Origin: Bradyrhizobium sp. RD5-C2
GTDB taxonomy: Bacteria > Pseudomonadota > Alphaproteobacteria > Rhizobiales > Xanthobacteraceae
Direction of reading: 5' to 3'
DNA length: 64,000 nt
NCBI RefSeq assembly: GCF_019972155.1
Contig: NZ_BOVL01000022.1
Location: 62,530-126,529 of the forward strand
Position 1 is the stretch's first letter. Each line of letters opens with the position of its first letter. A model generated the notes under the pieces. That model did not search any database. It was not told the origin of the DNA and worked only from the letters and a program-made list of their open reading frames with translations. The translations under genes and the position numbers were made by a program. Below, piece after piece: positions 26,263 to 35,554 of this stretch.

Positions 26263-26941
26263 GCAGGATCTCGCCGGTGGTGAAGCTGGCGCCTTCGAGA
26301 TACATCACCGCGTCGACGACGTCGCGCACCTCACCCATCCGTCCGACGGGATGCAGCTTGGCGAGGAAGTCGTACATCTCCGGCGCGTGCATTGGTGTCT
26401 TGACCGCACCAGGCGCCACAGCGTTGACGCGAATTCCGCGGCTTGCATATTCGACGGCGAGCGACTTCGTTGCGGCGTTCAAGCCGCCCTTCGTCAGGGC
26501 CGCCAGCGCCGACGGCGCGCGGCTGTTCGCATTCTCGTCGAGGCTGCTGGTGATCTGCACGATGTGCCCGGATTGCCGCTTCAGCATCTCGGCGACGGCG
26601 CGATGGGTGATATGGAAGAAGCCGCTGAGATTGATCGCCAGCATGTTGGCATGATCTTCAGCCGTATATTCGGTGAATGGCTTTCCGATGAAGATGCCGA
26701 CGTTGTTGATCAGCGTGTCCACGTGGCCGAAGCGCGCGAGCGCTTGCGAGACGATGCGTTCCGCGGTCCTGGGATCAGCGATGTCGCCGGCAACGGCCAG
26801 GATATCCGGATCGGACGACGGCTTGATCGAGCGCGAATTCGCGATGACGCGGAAATTGCGATCGCGATATGCCCTGACCAGCGCCTCGCCGATACCCTGC
26901 GACGCGCCTGTGATGATAGCGACTTTGTGCCCTGCTGCCAT
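26231..26941 (-). CDS. SDR family oxidoreductase lacking the catalytic tyrosine
   Basis: This 236-residue Rossmann-fold protein binds NAD(P) through TGASQGIG (residues 11-18) and has NNVG (79-82), the active-site Ser region ITSS (130-133) and a C-terminal GEILHVDGGQS. The YxxxK motif is altered: Lys151 is present (LTKGG) but the position four residues before it is Ala147, not Tyr. Canonical reductase chemistry is therefore doubtful, unless another residue substitutes. I recall similar proteins with PSxLAxLTKGG in other rhizobia, so this is probably a conserved subfamily rather than a mutation. It is the most downstream well-supported gene of a minus-strand set with AhpD-like, EmrB/EmrA, MBL and flavoprotein genes. 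Confidence 0.9.
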   Translation of the reverse strand: MAAGHKVAIITGASQGIGEALVRAYRDRNFRVIANSRSIKPSSDPDILAVAGDIADPRTAERIVSQALARFGHVDTLINNVGIFIGKPFTEYTAEDHANMLAINLSGFFHITHRAVAEMLKRQSGHIVQITSSLDENANSRAPSALAALTKGGLNAATKSLAVEYASRGIRVNAVAPGAVKTPMHAPEMYDFLAKLHPVGRMGEVRDVVDAVMYLEGASFTTGEILHVDGGQSAGL

Positions 26942-27016
26942 GATAGGCCTCCATGTTTCCCTGTTGAAGCGGCAGGCGCCGGTTCGGCGCTCGCCGTGCC
27001 CCAGCTCGTGCCGCGA

Positions 27017-27481
27017 TCACGCAGCCGTCGCCGGCTTCGCCTTGGCGGGCGGCACCGCACGGAAGGCGATCGACAGCCGATTCCATGCGTTGATGGTGCC
27101 GATCAGAATCGTCAGGTTGGTGGCCTCGGCCTCGGAGAACTGCTTGCGGAGCTCCTGGTAGATATCGTCGGGCGCATGCGTCTCGGTGATCAATGTCACC
27201 GCCTCGGTCCAGGCCAGCGCGGCACGTTCGCGATCGGTATAGATCGGCGCCTCGCGCCAGGCGTCGAGAAGATAGAGGCGCTGCTCGGTTTCGCCGTGCT
27301 TGCGCGCATCCTGCGTGTGCATGTTGATGCAGAAGGCACAGCCGTTGATCTGGGAGGCTCGAGTCCGGACAAGCTCGATCAGCGACAGTTCGAGCCCGGA
27401 CGATTGGATCTGCATCTCGACCGCGGCGAGTGCCTTGATGGTCTCGGGGGCGGCCTGGTAGAAATTTATGCGAGGCTTCAT
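27017..27481 (-). CDS. Carboxymuconolactone decarboxylase/AhpD-family protein
   Basis: This 154-residue all-helical protein carries the AhpD-type motif NGCAFCINMHTQDAR, with the CxxC pair and the downstream His used for peroxide-linked redox chemistry in AhpD-like members. The rest (WREAPIYTDRERAALAWTEAVT) is typical of the alkylhydroperoxidase-core family. The start is the ATG at 27481, preceded by AAAGGAG; the longer open frame overlaps the efflux gene. It lies 32 bases downstream of the EmrB-type gene and is likely co-transcribed. A role in handling reactive compounds together with the efflux pump is inferred from context. Confidence 0.92.
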   Translation of the reverse strand: MKPRINFYQAAPETIKALAAVEMQIQSSGLELSLIELVRTRASQINGCAFCINMHTQDARKHGETEQRLYLLDAWREAPIYTDRERAALAWTEAVTLITETHAPDDIYQELRKQFSEAEATNLTILIGTINAWNRLSIAFRAVPPAKAKPATAA

Positions 27482-27513
27482 GGTCGTTCTCCTTTCGGGG
27501 TTGAAGACGGTCG

Positions 27514-29133
27514 TCAGTGGGCGCCGCCGCCGTCGAGGCGGTCGGGCCTGGTCAGCATGAGCGCCGCGCTCAGGGCGATGAGTTGCGAGACGCCGAGCAG
27601 ATAGAAGGTGTCGCTGAAGCCGAGGATGAAAGCCTGCTTCTGGATGATCTTCCCAATCGCGACATAGGCGCGGTGGATCGCGTCGACGCGATCGATCACG
27701 CCATGGCTTATGAAATACTGCGTCAGCTGATCGAGCCGCGCACGGGTCGCCTGCTCGAACATGGTGACCTGCTGCGAAAGCAGATTGGAGTGGTATTGCT
27801 CGCGTTTGGTGAGGAGCGTCTGCAGCGCGGCGATCCCGATCGCGCCACCAAGGTTGCGCATCATGTTGAACAGGGCGGATGCGGAGCCGGCGTTCTCCTG
27901 CTCGATCCCGGAGGTCGCGACCGCCGAGAGGGGCGCAAAACACAGGGCCTGCCCGATCGCACGGACGACGTTCGGCCAGAACAACTGATCGGCCGCGTAG
28001 TCATTGGTCATGTAGATGTTCATGAAGTTGGAGGCTGCGAACAGCGCAAAGCCGACGCCGATCACGAGGCGCGAGTCGACGCGCTTCATGAGGCGCGGCA
28101 CCAGCGGGATGAGCATAAGCTGCGGCAGGCCGGTCCATGCCAACACCATGCCGATCTGCTCCGAATTGTAGCCCTGGATACGGGACAGATAGACTGGCAG
28201 GATATAGACCGAGCCATAAAGCGCGACACCGAGCAGGAAGTTCGCAAGCACGCCAAAGCCGAAATTGCGACGGAGCAGGATGCGCAGGTTCAGTAGCGGC
28301 TTGTTCGTGGTCAGCTCGATCACGAGGAACAGCGTGAGCGCGACGGCAGCGATCACCGCCAGCCGCACGATGAAAGGTGAACCGAACCAGTCGTCCTTGT
28401 TGCCTTCTTCCAACACGGTCTGGAGGGCGGCGAGGCCAATCGTCATCGTGGCGATGCCGAACCAGTCGCCCTCGCGCAGCAGCGAGAGCTTCATCGGCTT
28501 CGCTTCCAGCGAGACATAGAGCATCGCGATCATCACGGCGCCCGGAATGATGTTGACATAGAAGACGTATTCCCAGCCGAAGTTCTCGGTGAGATAGCCG
28601 CCGATGGTCGGACCGATCGCCGGTGCGAACGTCGCCGAGATCGCGAACATCGCCAATCCGATCGGCTGTTTCGCTCTCGGCAAGAGCGTGATGATCAGCG
28701 TGAACGCCATCGGAATCAGCACGCCGCCGGTGAATCCCTGCACGGCGCGCAACGCGATCATCTGCGGCAGGTCTTGCGCCAGCGCGCAGGCCGCCGAGAA
28801 CACCAGGAACAGGAATGCGTTGACGAGCAGGTAGATGCGGACGGAGAAGACCTGGGAAAGCCAGCCGCTGAGCGGGATCACCACGATCTCCGCAATCAGA
28901 TATGAGGTCGAGATCCAGCCGCCGTCGTCGAGGCCCGCACCGATCCCGCCCTGGATGTCGGCAAGCGAGGCATTGACGATCTGGATGTTGAGCACGGCCA
29001 TGAATGCGCCCAGCGTGGCTCCGGTCACCGCAAGCCAGGTTCTTGCGGTGACGGCTGCAGGCGCCGAAGCCGCGGAAGATGGCGGATGTTCGCTGGCCGG
29101 GGCGCCGCCGACGCGGGTTTGCAGTGCGGTCAT
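27514..29133 (-). CDS. DHA2-family MFS multidrug efflux transporter (EmrB-like)
   Basis: The 539-residue protein has 14 predicted membrane helices. The first segment, WLAVTGATLGAFMAVLNIQIVNASL, is the DHA2 hallmark region and GWISTSYLIAEIVVIPLSGWL follows; ALRAVQGFTGGVLIP is motif C-like. EmrB-type proteins export drugs or toxic metabolites across the inner membrane by proton antiport, together with a HlyD/EmrA adaptor. That adaptor is encoded 35 bases upstream. No outer membrane factor gene is present locally, so a shared TolC would be needed. Confidence 0.94.
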   Translation of the reverse strand: MTALQTRVGGAPASEHPPSSAASAPAAVTARTWLAVTGATLGAFMAVLNIQIVNASLADIQGGIGAGLDDGGWISTSYLIAEIVVIPLSGWLSQVFSVRIYLLVNAFLFLVFSAACALAQDLPQMIALRAVQGFTGGVLIPMAFTLIITLLPRAKQPIGLAMFAISATFAPAIGPTIGGYLTENFGWEYVFYVNIIPGAVMIAMLYVSLEAKPMKLSLLREGDWFGIATMTIGLAALQTVLEEGNKDDWFGSPFIVRLAVIAAVALTLFLVIELTTNKPLLNLRILLRRNFGFGVLANFLLGVALYGSVYILPVYLSRIQGYNSEQIGMVLAWTGLPQLMLIPLVPRLMKRVDSRLVIGVGFALFAASNFMNIYMTNDYAADQLFWPNVVRAIGQALCFAPLSAVATSGIEQENAGSASALFNMMRNLGGAIGIAALQTLLTKREQYHSNLLSQQVTMFEQATRARLDQLTQYFISHGVIDRVDAIHRAYVAIGKIIQKQAFILGFSDTFYLLGVSQLIALSAALMLTRPDRLDGGGAH

Positions 29134-29168
29134 GGTTGTCTCCTCGGCTGCGCCGGAGAATGCATCGA

Positions 29169-30317
29169 TCAGCTGCGGGGCTCGCTGCCGCGCGACGCCA
29201 GTTGCTCCGCGGCCTTGCGCTCGGCGACGACGGTCGATTTGGTGTTGACGGTCGGTACCGCCGACATGCCGGGACGCAGCAGGCCGCTCAGGCTCCGGTC
29301 GTCGAGCACGATCTTGACCGGGACGCGCTGCACGATCTTGGTGAAGTTGCCGGTGGCGTTGTCGGGCGGCAGCAGCGCGAATTCCAGACCACTCGCCGGC
29401 GACAGGCTGTCGACGTGCCCCTTCAGGTTGGTCGAATGGAAGCTATCGACGCGCAGCACGACGGGCTGGCCATTGCGCACATAGGTGAGCTGGGTCTCCT
29501 TGAAATTGGCGACCACATAGACCTGATCGAGAGGGACGACCGCCATCAGCTGCGTACCTGCCTGGACATATTGCCCGACCCGCAGCGTGCGTGCGCCGAC
29601 GGTGCCGTCGACGGGCGCGGCAATCCGTGTGTAGGACAGGTTCAATGCGGCTTGCTGCTCGAGCGCCCGGGCATGTTCGAGTTGCGCGACGGCTTGGGCG
29701 CGTTGGGTCGATAGCACCTCGACGGTCTTGTTGGCCGCGGACAAACCCGCCTTGCCCTGCTGCAGCTGCGCCGTCTGCGCGCGCAACGCCGCGTCGGTCT
29801 GCTGGGCGCGCTGAATCGTTCCGGCGCCGGTCTTCATGAGGTCGTCGTAGCGGGCGCGCTCCTGCTGCGCGAATTTCAGATTGGCTTCGGTCGCGTCGAC
29901 CCGCGCGGCCTGCTGCTGAATGACCGGCTGTTGCAACTCAATCTGGGCATCGAGGTTGCGGATCGCGGCTTCGGAGGCGGCGACGTCGGCCCTGGCCTGC
30001 TCCATCGCGGTCTTGAAATCGCGATCGTCGATCCGCGCCAGGAGCTGGCCGGCCTTCACCGGCTGGTTATCGGCAACCAGCACATCGGAGATGTAGCCGG
30101 AAACCTTCGGCGCGATGATCGTGGAGTCGGCCTTCACATAGGCGTCGTCGGTGGTCTGCAAATAGCGGCCGGTCGTAACGTAGTAGCGGGCGAAAGCGGT
30201 TGCGCCGGCGACGCCGAGCATTGCGGCGAAGGCGATCGTCGATCGTTTGATGGCTTGCCTGGATGGGCGAAGGCCGGTCTTGGCGGTTTGCTCGGGAGCG
30301 TAAGTGAGAGTGGACAT
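29169..30317 (-). CDS. HlyD/EmrA-family efflux adaptor
   Basis: This 382-residue membrane-fusion protein has a cytoplasmic tail, one membrane helix (TIAFAAMLGVAGATAFARYYV) and the EmrA signature TTDDAYVKADS. A biotinyl-lipoyl-like half motif follows (IIAPKVSGYISDVLVADNQP), then a long coiled coil (about residues 100-210) and the second half (LSYTRIAAPVDGTVGARTLRVGQ). The start is the ATG at 30317 after GGAGAA; the open frame further upstream lacks family similarity. It works with the EmrB-like pump. Confidence 0.93.
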   Translation of the reverse strand: MSTLTYAPEQTAKTGLRPSRQAIKRSTIAFAAMLGVAGATAFARYYVTTGRYLQTTDDAYVKADSTIIAPKVSGYISDVLVADNQPVKAGQLLARIDDRDFKTAMEQARADVAASEAAIRNLDAQIELQQPVIQQQAARVDATEANLKFAQQERARYDDLMKTGAGTIQRAQQTDAALRAQTAQLQQGKAGLSAANKTVEVLSTQRAQAVAQLEHARALEQQAALNLSYTRIAAPVDGTVGARTLRVGQYVQAGTQLMAVVPLDQVYVVANFKETQLTYVRNGQPVVLRVDSFHSTNLKGHVDSLSPASGLEFALLPPDNATGNFTKIVQRVPVKIVLDDRSLSGLLRPGMSAVPTVNTKSTVVAERKAAEQLASRGSEPRS

Positions 30318-30486
30318 GGGGTTCTCCGGTGTCTGCAGGCAGCGCGGAAGGTCAATCGGGACGATGAACAACATGGATGATGAGGCGACTGCTGGAGGTC
30401 GACGCGGCGCGTGCCGATCGGCATAGCGGCGGCGTGCCAGGGCGCGAACTTCTCGATGGCAAGGAAGCTCGCGCCCGTTCAACCCG

Positions 30487-31428
30487 TCAGTAGTCCCAGA
30501 AAATTGGTACGAAGCGGAAGGCCTCGCCATCGACAGCGACCCGTCCGATGGACGGGAACGGCACGTGAGTGGCCACCAGCAACGTGCCGGTCTCGGCAAG
30601 CTCCCGCAGCAATCGGACGCGAATCCGCGTCGCCTCCTCCGGGTCGTGCTCGAAGCCGTTGTGCCAGTCGGGGTGATCGAACCCGACCGAAAACACGGCG
30701 TCGCCGGCGAACATCAGCCGCTCGTCGCCGGACGCCAGGCGAACCACGCTGTGCCCGGGCGTGTGACCGCCGGTGCGAGACACCACCACCCCCGGCGCCA
30801 CCTGGTGCTCGTCGTCGAACAACCGTAGCTGGTTGTGGTATTCCTTCGCGAAGCGCTTGGCGGTCGCGCGAAGCGCATCCGGAAATCCCTGCGGCATGGC
30901 GGTGCGGGAGAAATCGGGCGCCTCCCAGAAGCTGACCTCCGCGGCCGCCACGTGGATCTGCAAGTCCGGACGCAGCCGTTCCTTCACGCCATCGGCAAGC
31001 AGGCCGCCGATATGGTCCATGTGCATGTGGGTCAGCACCACGTCGGTCACGGACGAAAGATCGATGCCCACGGCCTCGAGGCGCCGGATCAACTGACCGG
31101 CCCGCGGCAGGTGCAGATTCGGGTCGGATCCGAGGCCAGCGTCGATCAGGATGGTCTTGCCGCCGCTGCGCACGACAACCGCATTCAGCGCCCAATCGAA
31201 AGCGTCCGACGGCAGGAACATGTCGTCCAGCCAGGCCGTCCGAACAGACGAGGCGACGTTATGCGCCAGCATCGTGGCCGGCAGCGGGAGGACGCCATCG
31301 CTGACGACGAGTACCTCGATCTCGCCGACCTTCAGTGCGTAACGCGACGGCACCAGTTCTTCGGGCTCGCCCGTGCGAGGGCGTGAGGATGTGCTCGAGG
31401 TGGGATTTGTCATCTGCTTCACAGTCAT
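30487..31428 (-). CDS. Metallo-beta-lactamase-fold hydrolase
   Basis: This 313-residue protein has the metal-binding HMHMDH (HxHxDH) motif after VTDVVLTH, a later His in RTGGHTPGHSVV, and Asp in MFAGDAVFS, consistent with a dinuclear zinc hydrolase of the lactonase/glyoxalase II-like group. No signal peptide is evident. The start is the ATG of MTVKQMTNP at 31428, seven bases after AGGAG; earlier in-frame ATGs are weaker. It sits in the minus-strand set between the efflux adaptor and the flavoprotein. Substrate candidates such as lactones or thioesters are only inference. Confidence 0.9.
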   Translation of the reverse strand: MTVKQMTNPTSSTSSRPRTGEPEELVPSRYALKVGEIEVLVVSDGVLPLPATMLAHNVASSVRTAWLDDMFLPSDAFDWALNAVVVRSGGKTILIDAGLGSDPNLHLPRAGQLIRRLEAVGIDLSSVTDVVLTHMHMDHIGGLLADGVKERLRPDLQIHVAAAEVSFWEAPDFSRTAMPQGFPDALRATAKRFAKEYHNQLRLFDDEHQVAPGVVVSRTGGHTPGHSVVRLASGDERLMFAGDAVFSVGFDHPDWHNGFEHDPEEATRIRVRLLRELAETGTLLVATHVPFPSIGRVAVDGEAFRFVPIFWDY

Positions 31429-31519
31429 CGTGGTCTCCTGTTTCATGGTGAAGGGCCTTGTCGGGTCGTGCTTCGGCAGACCGCGCACTTCGGGGCGCGC
31501 GGCCGTTTCGCCTGGGTGT

Positions 31520-32722
31520 CTAGAGGTTCACCACCTGCTCCGGATCCGCTGCAGCGAGAGCCGCGGCGCGCTCGGCTTTCGGCGGATAGATCCAGACAGT
31601 GTTGATCTCGCGCTTGGTCTTCTTGGCATCGTCGCCGACGATTTCGAGCTTGCGCTCCCACCCGCGCGTGAACAGCGCGCCGGCCTCGCCAAGGTCGAGA
31701 CAGGTGACGTAGACCTTCTGGTGATACGGCCTGGTCGGCTTGCCCAGCAGCTCGGCAGCGGCGTTGTTGCCGGCAAAGGCGCCCATGCGGGTGGCGTGCT
31801 GGCACGACATCAGTGCGTAGTTGCCGGCATCGTCGCAGGCGGCGCGTGCGGCGTCGCCGGTGGCAAAGACGCCGGCTACGCCCGGAACGCGCAAGTCGCG
31901 ATCGACCAGCAGTCGGCCGAACCTGTCACGCTCGCCGGGAATCTCCGCGGTCAACGGAGCGGCACGGATGCCCGCCGCCCAAACCACGGTTGCGGCTTCG
32001 ATGCGTTCGCCGTCGGACAGCGTGACACCGGCTTCGTCGAGCGATGCGACGCCGGCAGCGCCCCGTGTTTCGATGCCCAGCCTGCGGAGCGCGTCCTCGA
32101 TGACCGGGCGGGAATCCGAGCCCATGTTCGGTGCGATCGCGGCGTTCCTTTCGACGATGATGACGCGCGGCTTGGCATCCTTGCCGAGGATCGCGCGAAG
32201 CCGCGCCGGCATCTCGGTCGCCGCCTCGATGCCGGTGAAACCACCGCCGGCGACGACCACGGTATCGCGGCCGTTGCCGGCCGGCCGGCGAGCCAGGCCA
32301 TGCAGATGCTTGTCGAGGGCAACGGCGTCGTCGAGCTGGTCGACGCTGAAGCCGTGCGCGGAGAGGCCGGGAATGTCCGGTCGGAACAGCCGGCTGCCGG
32401 TGGCCACGACCAGGCGGTCGTAGGAGAGCTCATTCGTGCCCGTTGCGGTCGTGATCGTCACGGTGCGGGACTTGGTATCAACCGTCTCCGCGCTGCCCCG
32501 CAGATAGGTGACGTCGACGGCGTTCAGCACATCCGACAGCGGCGCCGTCAGGGTCTCGGGTTTCGGTTCATAAAGTCGCGGGCGAACCACGAGCGTGGGC
32601 TCCGGCGCGACCAGCGCGATTTCGAACGTATCGGGTGAGACGCCGTGGATATCGCGCAGGCGGGCAGCGGAAAGTGCGGCATACATGCCGGCGAAGCCGG
32701 CGCCGATGATGACGAGTCTCAT
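31520..32722 (-). CDS. NAD(P)/FAD-dependent oxidoreductase (NDH-2-like)
   Basis: The 400-residue protein has two dinucleotide-binding folds: FAD at the N-terminus (LVIIGAGFAGMYAALSAA) and NAD(P)H in the middle (TVVVAGGGFTGIEAATEMPA). The GVFATGDAARA segment, which places the FAD ribityl chain, is also present. The layout fits pyridine nucleotide-disulphide type II NADH dehydrogenases, but the redox Cys pair of disulphide reductases is absent. The start at 32722 has CAGGAG upstream. It is probably the first well-supported gene of the minus-strand efflux set; the AraC regulators lie just upstream. The electron acceptor is unknown. Confidence 0.9.
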   Translation of the reverse strand: MRLVIIGAGFAGMYAALSAARLRDIHGVSPDTFEIALVAPEPTLVVRPRLYEPKPETLTAPLSDVLNAVDVTYLRGSAETVDTKSRTVTITTATGTNELSYDRLVVATGSRLFRPDIPGLSAHGFSVDQLDDAVALDKHLHGLARRPAGNGRDTVVVAGGGFTGIEAATEMPARLRAILGKDAKPRVIIVERNAAIAPNMGSDSRPVIEDALRRLGIETRGAAGVASLDEAGVTLSDGERIEAATVVWAAGIRAAPLTAEIPGERDRFGRLLVDRDLRVPGVAGVFATGDAARAACDDAGNYALMSCQHATRMGAFAGNNAAAELLGKPTRPYHQKVYVTCLDLGEAGALFTRGWERKLEIVGDDAKKTKREINTVWIYPPKAERAAALAAADPEQVVNL

Positions 32723-32837
32723 GTGACTACTCCTGTGGTTTGGTTTCTTCCGGGCATGCGCGCGCCATCGCCGCCGCTGTTGCGGCAAGCTTTCTGCGAT
32801 CAACGATGGCGCGAAGACGTGAAGCGAAATCGGCGGT

Positions 32838-33131
32838 CTAGGGCTGGATACAGCCCGCGGTCGGTAGTCCTCGCCGCGGCCATGCGCTGCGCAGCAAGAT
32901 GGGCTGGGGAGTGCTCGGGATCCATTCAGCGTAGGGGAGTTGAGCGTTGTCCCTTGTCACGATGGACATCCCCGGATTGGGGCGCTGCAGGGACTGTGGC
33001 GGAATTTCCACTTCGTCGCCGGTTGCCGAGGTAAAGCGAACCGCCAGTGAAAGTCCGTACACGATAGTGGTTGCGACGATCCTCCGTCGTGGCGCGATTG
33101 AAGCGAGGCTCAAAAAGCGTTTCCAGATCAT
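32838..33131 (-). CDS. Small hypothetical protein, possibly exported
   Basis: A frame of about 97 residues from the ATG at 33131 (MIWKRFLSLASIAPRRRIVA) with a weakly hydrophobic N-terminal stretch (IVATTIVYGLSLAV). There is no recognised domain and no strong ribosome binding site. It lies between the flavoprotein and AraC genes, on the same strand. It could be a decayed gene or noncoding; about 120 bases separate it from the next gene. Confidence 0.25.
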   Translation of the reverse strand: MIWKRFLSLASIAPRRRIVATTIVYGLSLAVRFTSATGDEVEIPPQSLQRPNPGMSIVTRDNAQLPYAEWIPSTPQPILLRSAWPRRGLPTAGCIQP

Positions 33132-33230
33132 GTTCGTCTCCGTCCATAGGATCGTGGGCACCCTGCTTGTCTATCGGATCGGACCTGCAACCGCGCCAGA
33201 GTGATTGCGGCACCTGTAGAGTCGTTGCTG

Positions 33231-34175
33231 CTACCGAATACGTCGGCGCCAATCGCTCGGTGTTTCACCGGTCAGTCGCCTGAATGCTGCGGCGAAAGCG
33301 TTTTGCGAGGCGTAGCCAAGCGCGGCCGCCACCGACGCGATCGATGCGTCGCTGTCGCGCAACATGTTCATCGCCTGCTCGAGTCGCTGCTGGCGCAGCC
33401 AGGCATGGGGTGAAAGACCGGTGCTCTCCTTGAAGGCGCGAGAGAAATGGAAGCGTGACAGGCCAGCGTCTGAAGCAAGCGAGGCGAGTGATATCTCGGC
33501 ATCGTGATCCGAGCGCAAACGGTCGATGGCACGCCGGAGCACGCTCGGCGAGAGCCCACCCGTGGCCGGCGGCGCCGTCATGAGTGTGCCCACATGCGCG
33601 ATGAGCAGCCGCGTGGCTAGAAGTTCAGTCACCTGTTGCCTGAACAGGGCGTCCAGGGCAGCGTTGCCTTCGAGTGCATCCGAAGCGCTGAGGAGCAACC
33701 CGGATACGACAGGATCGGAATATGCCGTTCGCTCCAGAAGATCGCCGGGAACGACCGTGCGAGCTTCGCGGGCGACGCGCTCGAGCGTTGCGTGCGGGAG
33801 ATAAAGCTGAACGACGTCCACTGACCCGGGAATGTCCCATCGGGCGCTCGTGCCAGCTGGAATGATCGTCACCACGCCGGATCGCGCCGTTCCAATCGCA
33901 ACCGATTTGCCGTCACGCCGCTCCAGGCGCTGCACGCCCGATGGGTAAGTCATGATGACGTGATCGATCATCGGCTGGACCACGTCGTGCAACGCGCCAT
34001 GCTTCCAATGGGCGATCGCACCGTTCGATGGATCCGCGGCGATCAGCAGCGGCGCAGTCTTGAGCACGCGGGCCATCTCTTCGTCGGCATGACGACGCCC
34101 GCCCGCCGGCAAATCCTCGCGATGCGCCTCCAACGCGCCGGATGGTACCATTGAGAGATCGATTGGCTTGCTCAT
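33231..34175 (-). CDS. AraC-family transcriptional regulator, pair 1 left copy
   Basis: This 314-residue regulator has an N-terminal ligand/dimerisation domain (about 30-190) and a C-terminal double helix-turn-helix (about 210-310; ISLASLASDAGLSRFHFSRA, then TGLSPHAWLRQQRLEQAM and SIASVAAALGYASQNAFAAA). It aligns without gaps over its whole length with the product of 35555-36499, a clear paralogue. It is divergent from the AraC gene at 34602 across 426 bases and points toward the flavoprotein-efflux set on its own strand, which it may control. Confidence 0.93.
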   Translation of the reverse strand: MSKPIDLSMVPSGALEAHREDLPAGGRRHADEEMARVLKTAPLLIAADPSNGAIAHWKHGALHDVVQPMIDHVIMTYPSGVQRLERRDGKSVAIGTARSGVVTIIPAGTSARWDIPGSVDVVQLYLPHATLERVAREARTVVPGDLLERTAYSDPVVSGLLLSASDALEGNAALDALFRQQVTELLATRLLIAHVGTLMTAPPATGGLSPSVLRRAIDRLRSDHDAEISLASLASDAGLSRFHFSRAFKESTGLSPHAWLRQQRLEQAMNMLRDSDASIASVAAALGYASQNAFAAAFRRLTGETPSDWRRRIR

Positions 34176-34283
34176 GGCGATGGGCTCGCGTCAGGACCGC
34201 CTGCGCTCGGCCGGCTCGAACTTATGGGGGCGCGGCGCCGCTGCGATCTGCGCAGTCTATTAGGCCCGTAAGTCTTCGAGCTC

Positions 34284-34322
34284 TTTCCCAAAGCTGCACC
34301 GCCTTTCCCAAATCTGCCCAAA
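34284..34322. promoter_or_regulatory. Candidate AraC operator: direct repeats of TTTCCCAAA
   Basis: TTTCCCAAA occurs at 34284-34292 and again at 34304-34312, exactly 20 bases apart (two helical turns), with a partial GCCCAAA at 34316-34322. It lies in the 426-base divergent gap between two AraC genes. A matching arrangement with the same spacing occurs at 36588-36626 between the paralogous pair. The rest of the gap holds no supportable gene. Confidence 0.6.
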
Positions 34323-34601
34323 GCGTTTCGTCACGCGCAAATTTGTGATAGGCTTTTCCGGGCGCCGGGCCTCAACCAAGAGATGACAAAGGCCGCGATC
34401 GTCGGCGACCACTGTTGAAATGACGTCTGAAAATCGGCCTGTTACAACCGGGGCCGCAGTCTGTCGGAATGACTGCCGATTCCGCTGGGGACCTAGACCT
34501 CAGTGCGGCGATCCCGGATAATCACGGGCGAACCCGCGGCGACGGCAATACGCTGATTTTCTTCAATCAAATCGACCACATCCTACGGACCGCCGATCGA
34601 C

Positions 34602-35528
34602 ATGGCACACGCAAGTACGTTCGGAAAGAGGTTCGGACGTTATCTCAATCTGACTGATGCGCCGTCCGCGCTGATCACGCGTTCACGGCGCGGCGTCGAA
34701 CTCGCGGTCACGGAAACGCAGCATGCCAATCCCGAACCGGGTCTTTCCGGCTCGCTGGCCGACGAAGCCTACATCGTCAGCCTGAAGCTTCAGGATTACC
34801 CGGACTGCGAGCTCTGGGCGCATGGCAAGTACGTCACCACGTCGGACGTTGGAGCCGGCACAACGTGGTTGTACGATCTTCGGCACGATCCGCGCTACGT
34901 CATCGACAAGCCCTATCATTCGCTCCATTTTTATCTTCCGCGTTCGGCGCTTGATAGCATTGCCGCGGAATCCCGTCTCCAACTCGGCGACCTCGCTATC
35001 GGCTTCGGCTCCGGTCATGACGATTCGACCATGCGCCATATTGGCGGTTCGCTGTTGAACGGGTTACGCCGGCCGGAGGAAGCGAACCAGCTTTTCATCG
35101 ATCACATGCTGCTGGCGTTCGCTGCCCACGTCGCGCAAGCCTATGGCGGATTGCAGCCGACCAGCGAATTGGCACGCGGCGGCCTTGCCCCCTGGCAGGT
35201 GAAGCGGGCCTGCGAAAGGCTCGACTCCGATCTCGGTGGAACGCTTTCATTGCAGCGGATTGCGGCCGAGTTTGATCTTTCGGTCAGCCGCTTTTCCCGC
35301 GCATTTCGTATCTCCACCGGTCTGCCGCCACATCAATGGCTGCTTCGCCGGCGCGTGAAGGTGGCCCAACAGCTGATGAGCGTGCGCGATCTGCCGCTGT
35401 CCGAGATTGCGATATCGGCCGGGTTTGCCAACCAAAGCCATCTGACGAAGGTGTTTTCGGCGCAAGTCGGTGTCAGCCCGGCGCTATGGCGCCGCGAAGC
35501 GTTTGGTGCGAGGAAAAGCGACGCTTGA
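34602..35528 (+). CDS. AraC-family transcriptional regulator, pair 1 right copy
   Basis: The 308-residue protein has a C-terminal AraC helix-turn-helix pair (SLQRIAAEFDLSVSRFSRAF; TGLPPHQWLLRRRVKVAQQL; PLSEIAISAGFANQSHLTKV). Its N-terminal domain (VSLKLQDYPDCELWAHGKYV, SLHFYLPRSALDSIA) differs from that of the left copies. It is a paralogue of the product of 36712-37704 and ends 26 bases before the convergent regulator gene at 35555. The role is unknown; it may act on the shared divergent region. Confidence 0.92.
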   Translation: MAHASTFGKRFGRYLNLTDAPSALITRSRRGVELAVTETQHANPEPGLSGSLADEAYIVSLKLQDYPDCELWAHGKYVTTSDVGAGTTWLYDLRHDPRYVIDKPYHSLHFYLPRSALDSIAAESRLQLGDLAIGFGSGHDDSTMRHIGGSLLNGLRRPEEANQLFIDHMLLAFAAHVAQAYGGLQPTSELARGGLAPWQVKRACERLDSDLGGTLSLQRIAAEFDLSVSRFSRAFRISTGLPPHQWLLRRRVKVAQQLMSVRDLPLSEIAISAGFANQSHLTKVFSAQVGVSPALWRREAFGARKSDA

Positions 35529-35554
35529 TGGTGCATCGGCGGAGCGCCGTTGCT

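Noticed and set aside
31373..32638. 421-residue plus-strand frame opposite the flavoprotein
   Set aside because: The minus-strand flavoprotein has both dinucleotide motifs and a good ribosome binding site; the plus frame has none.
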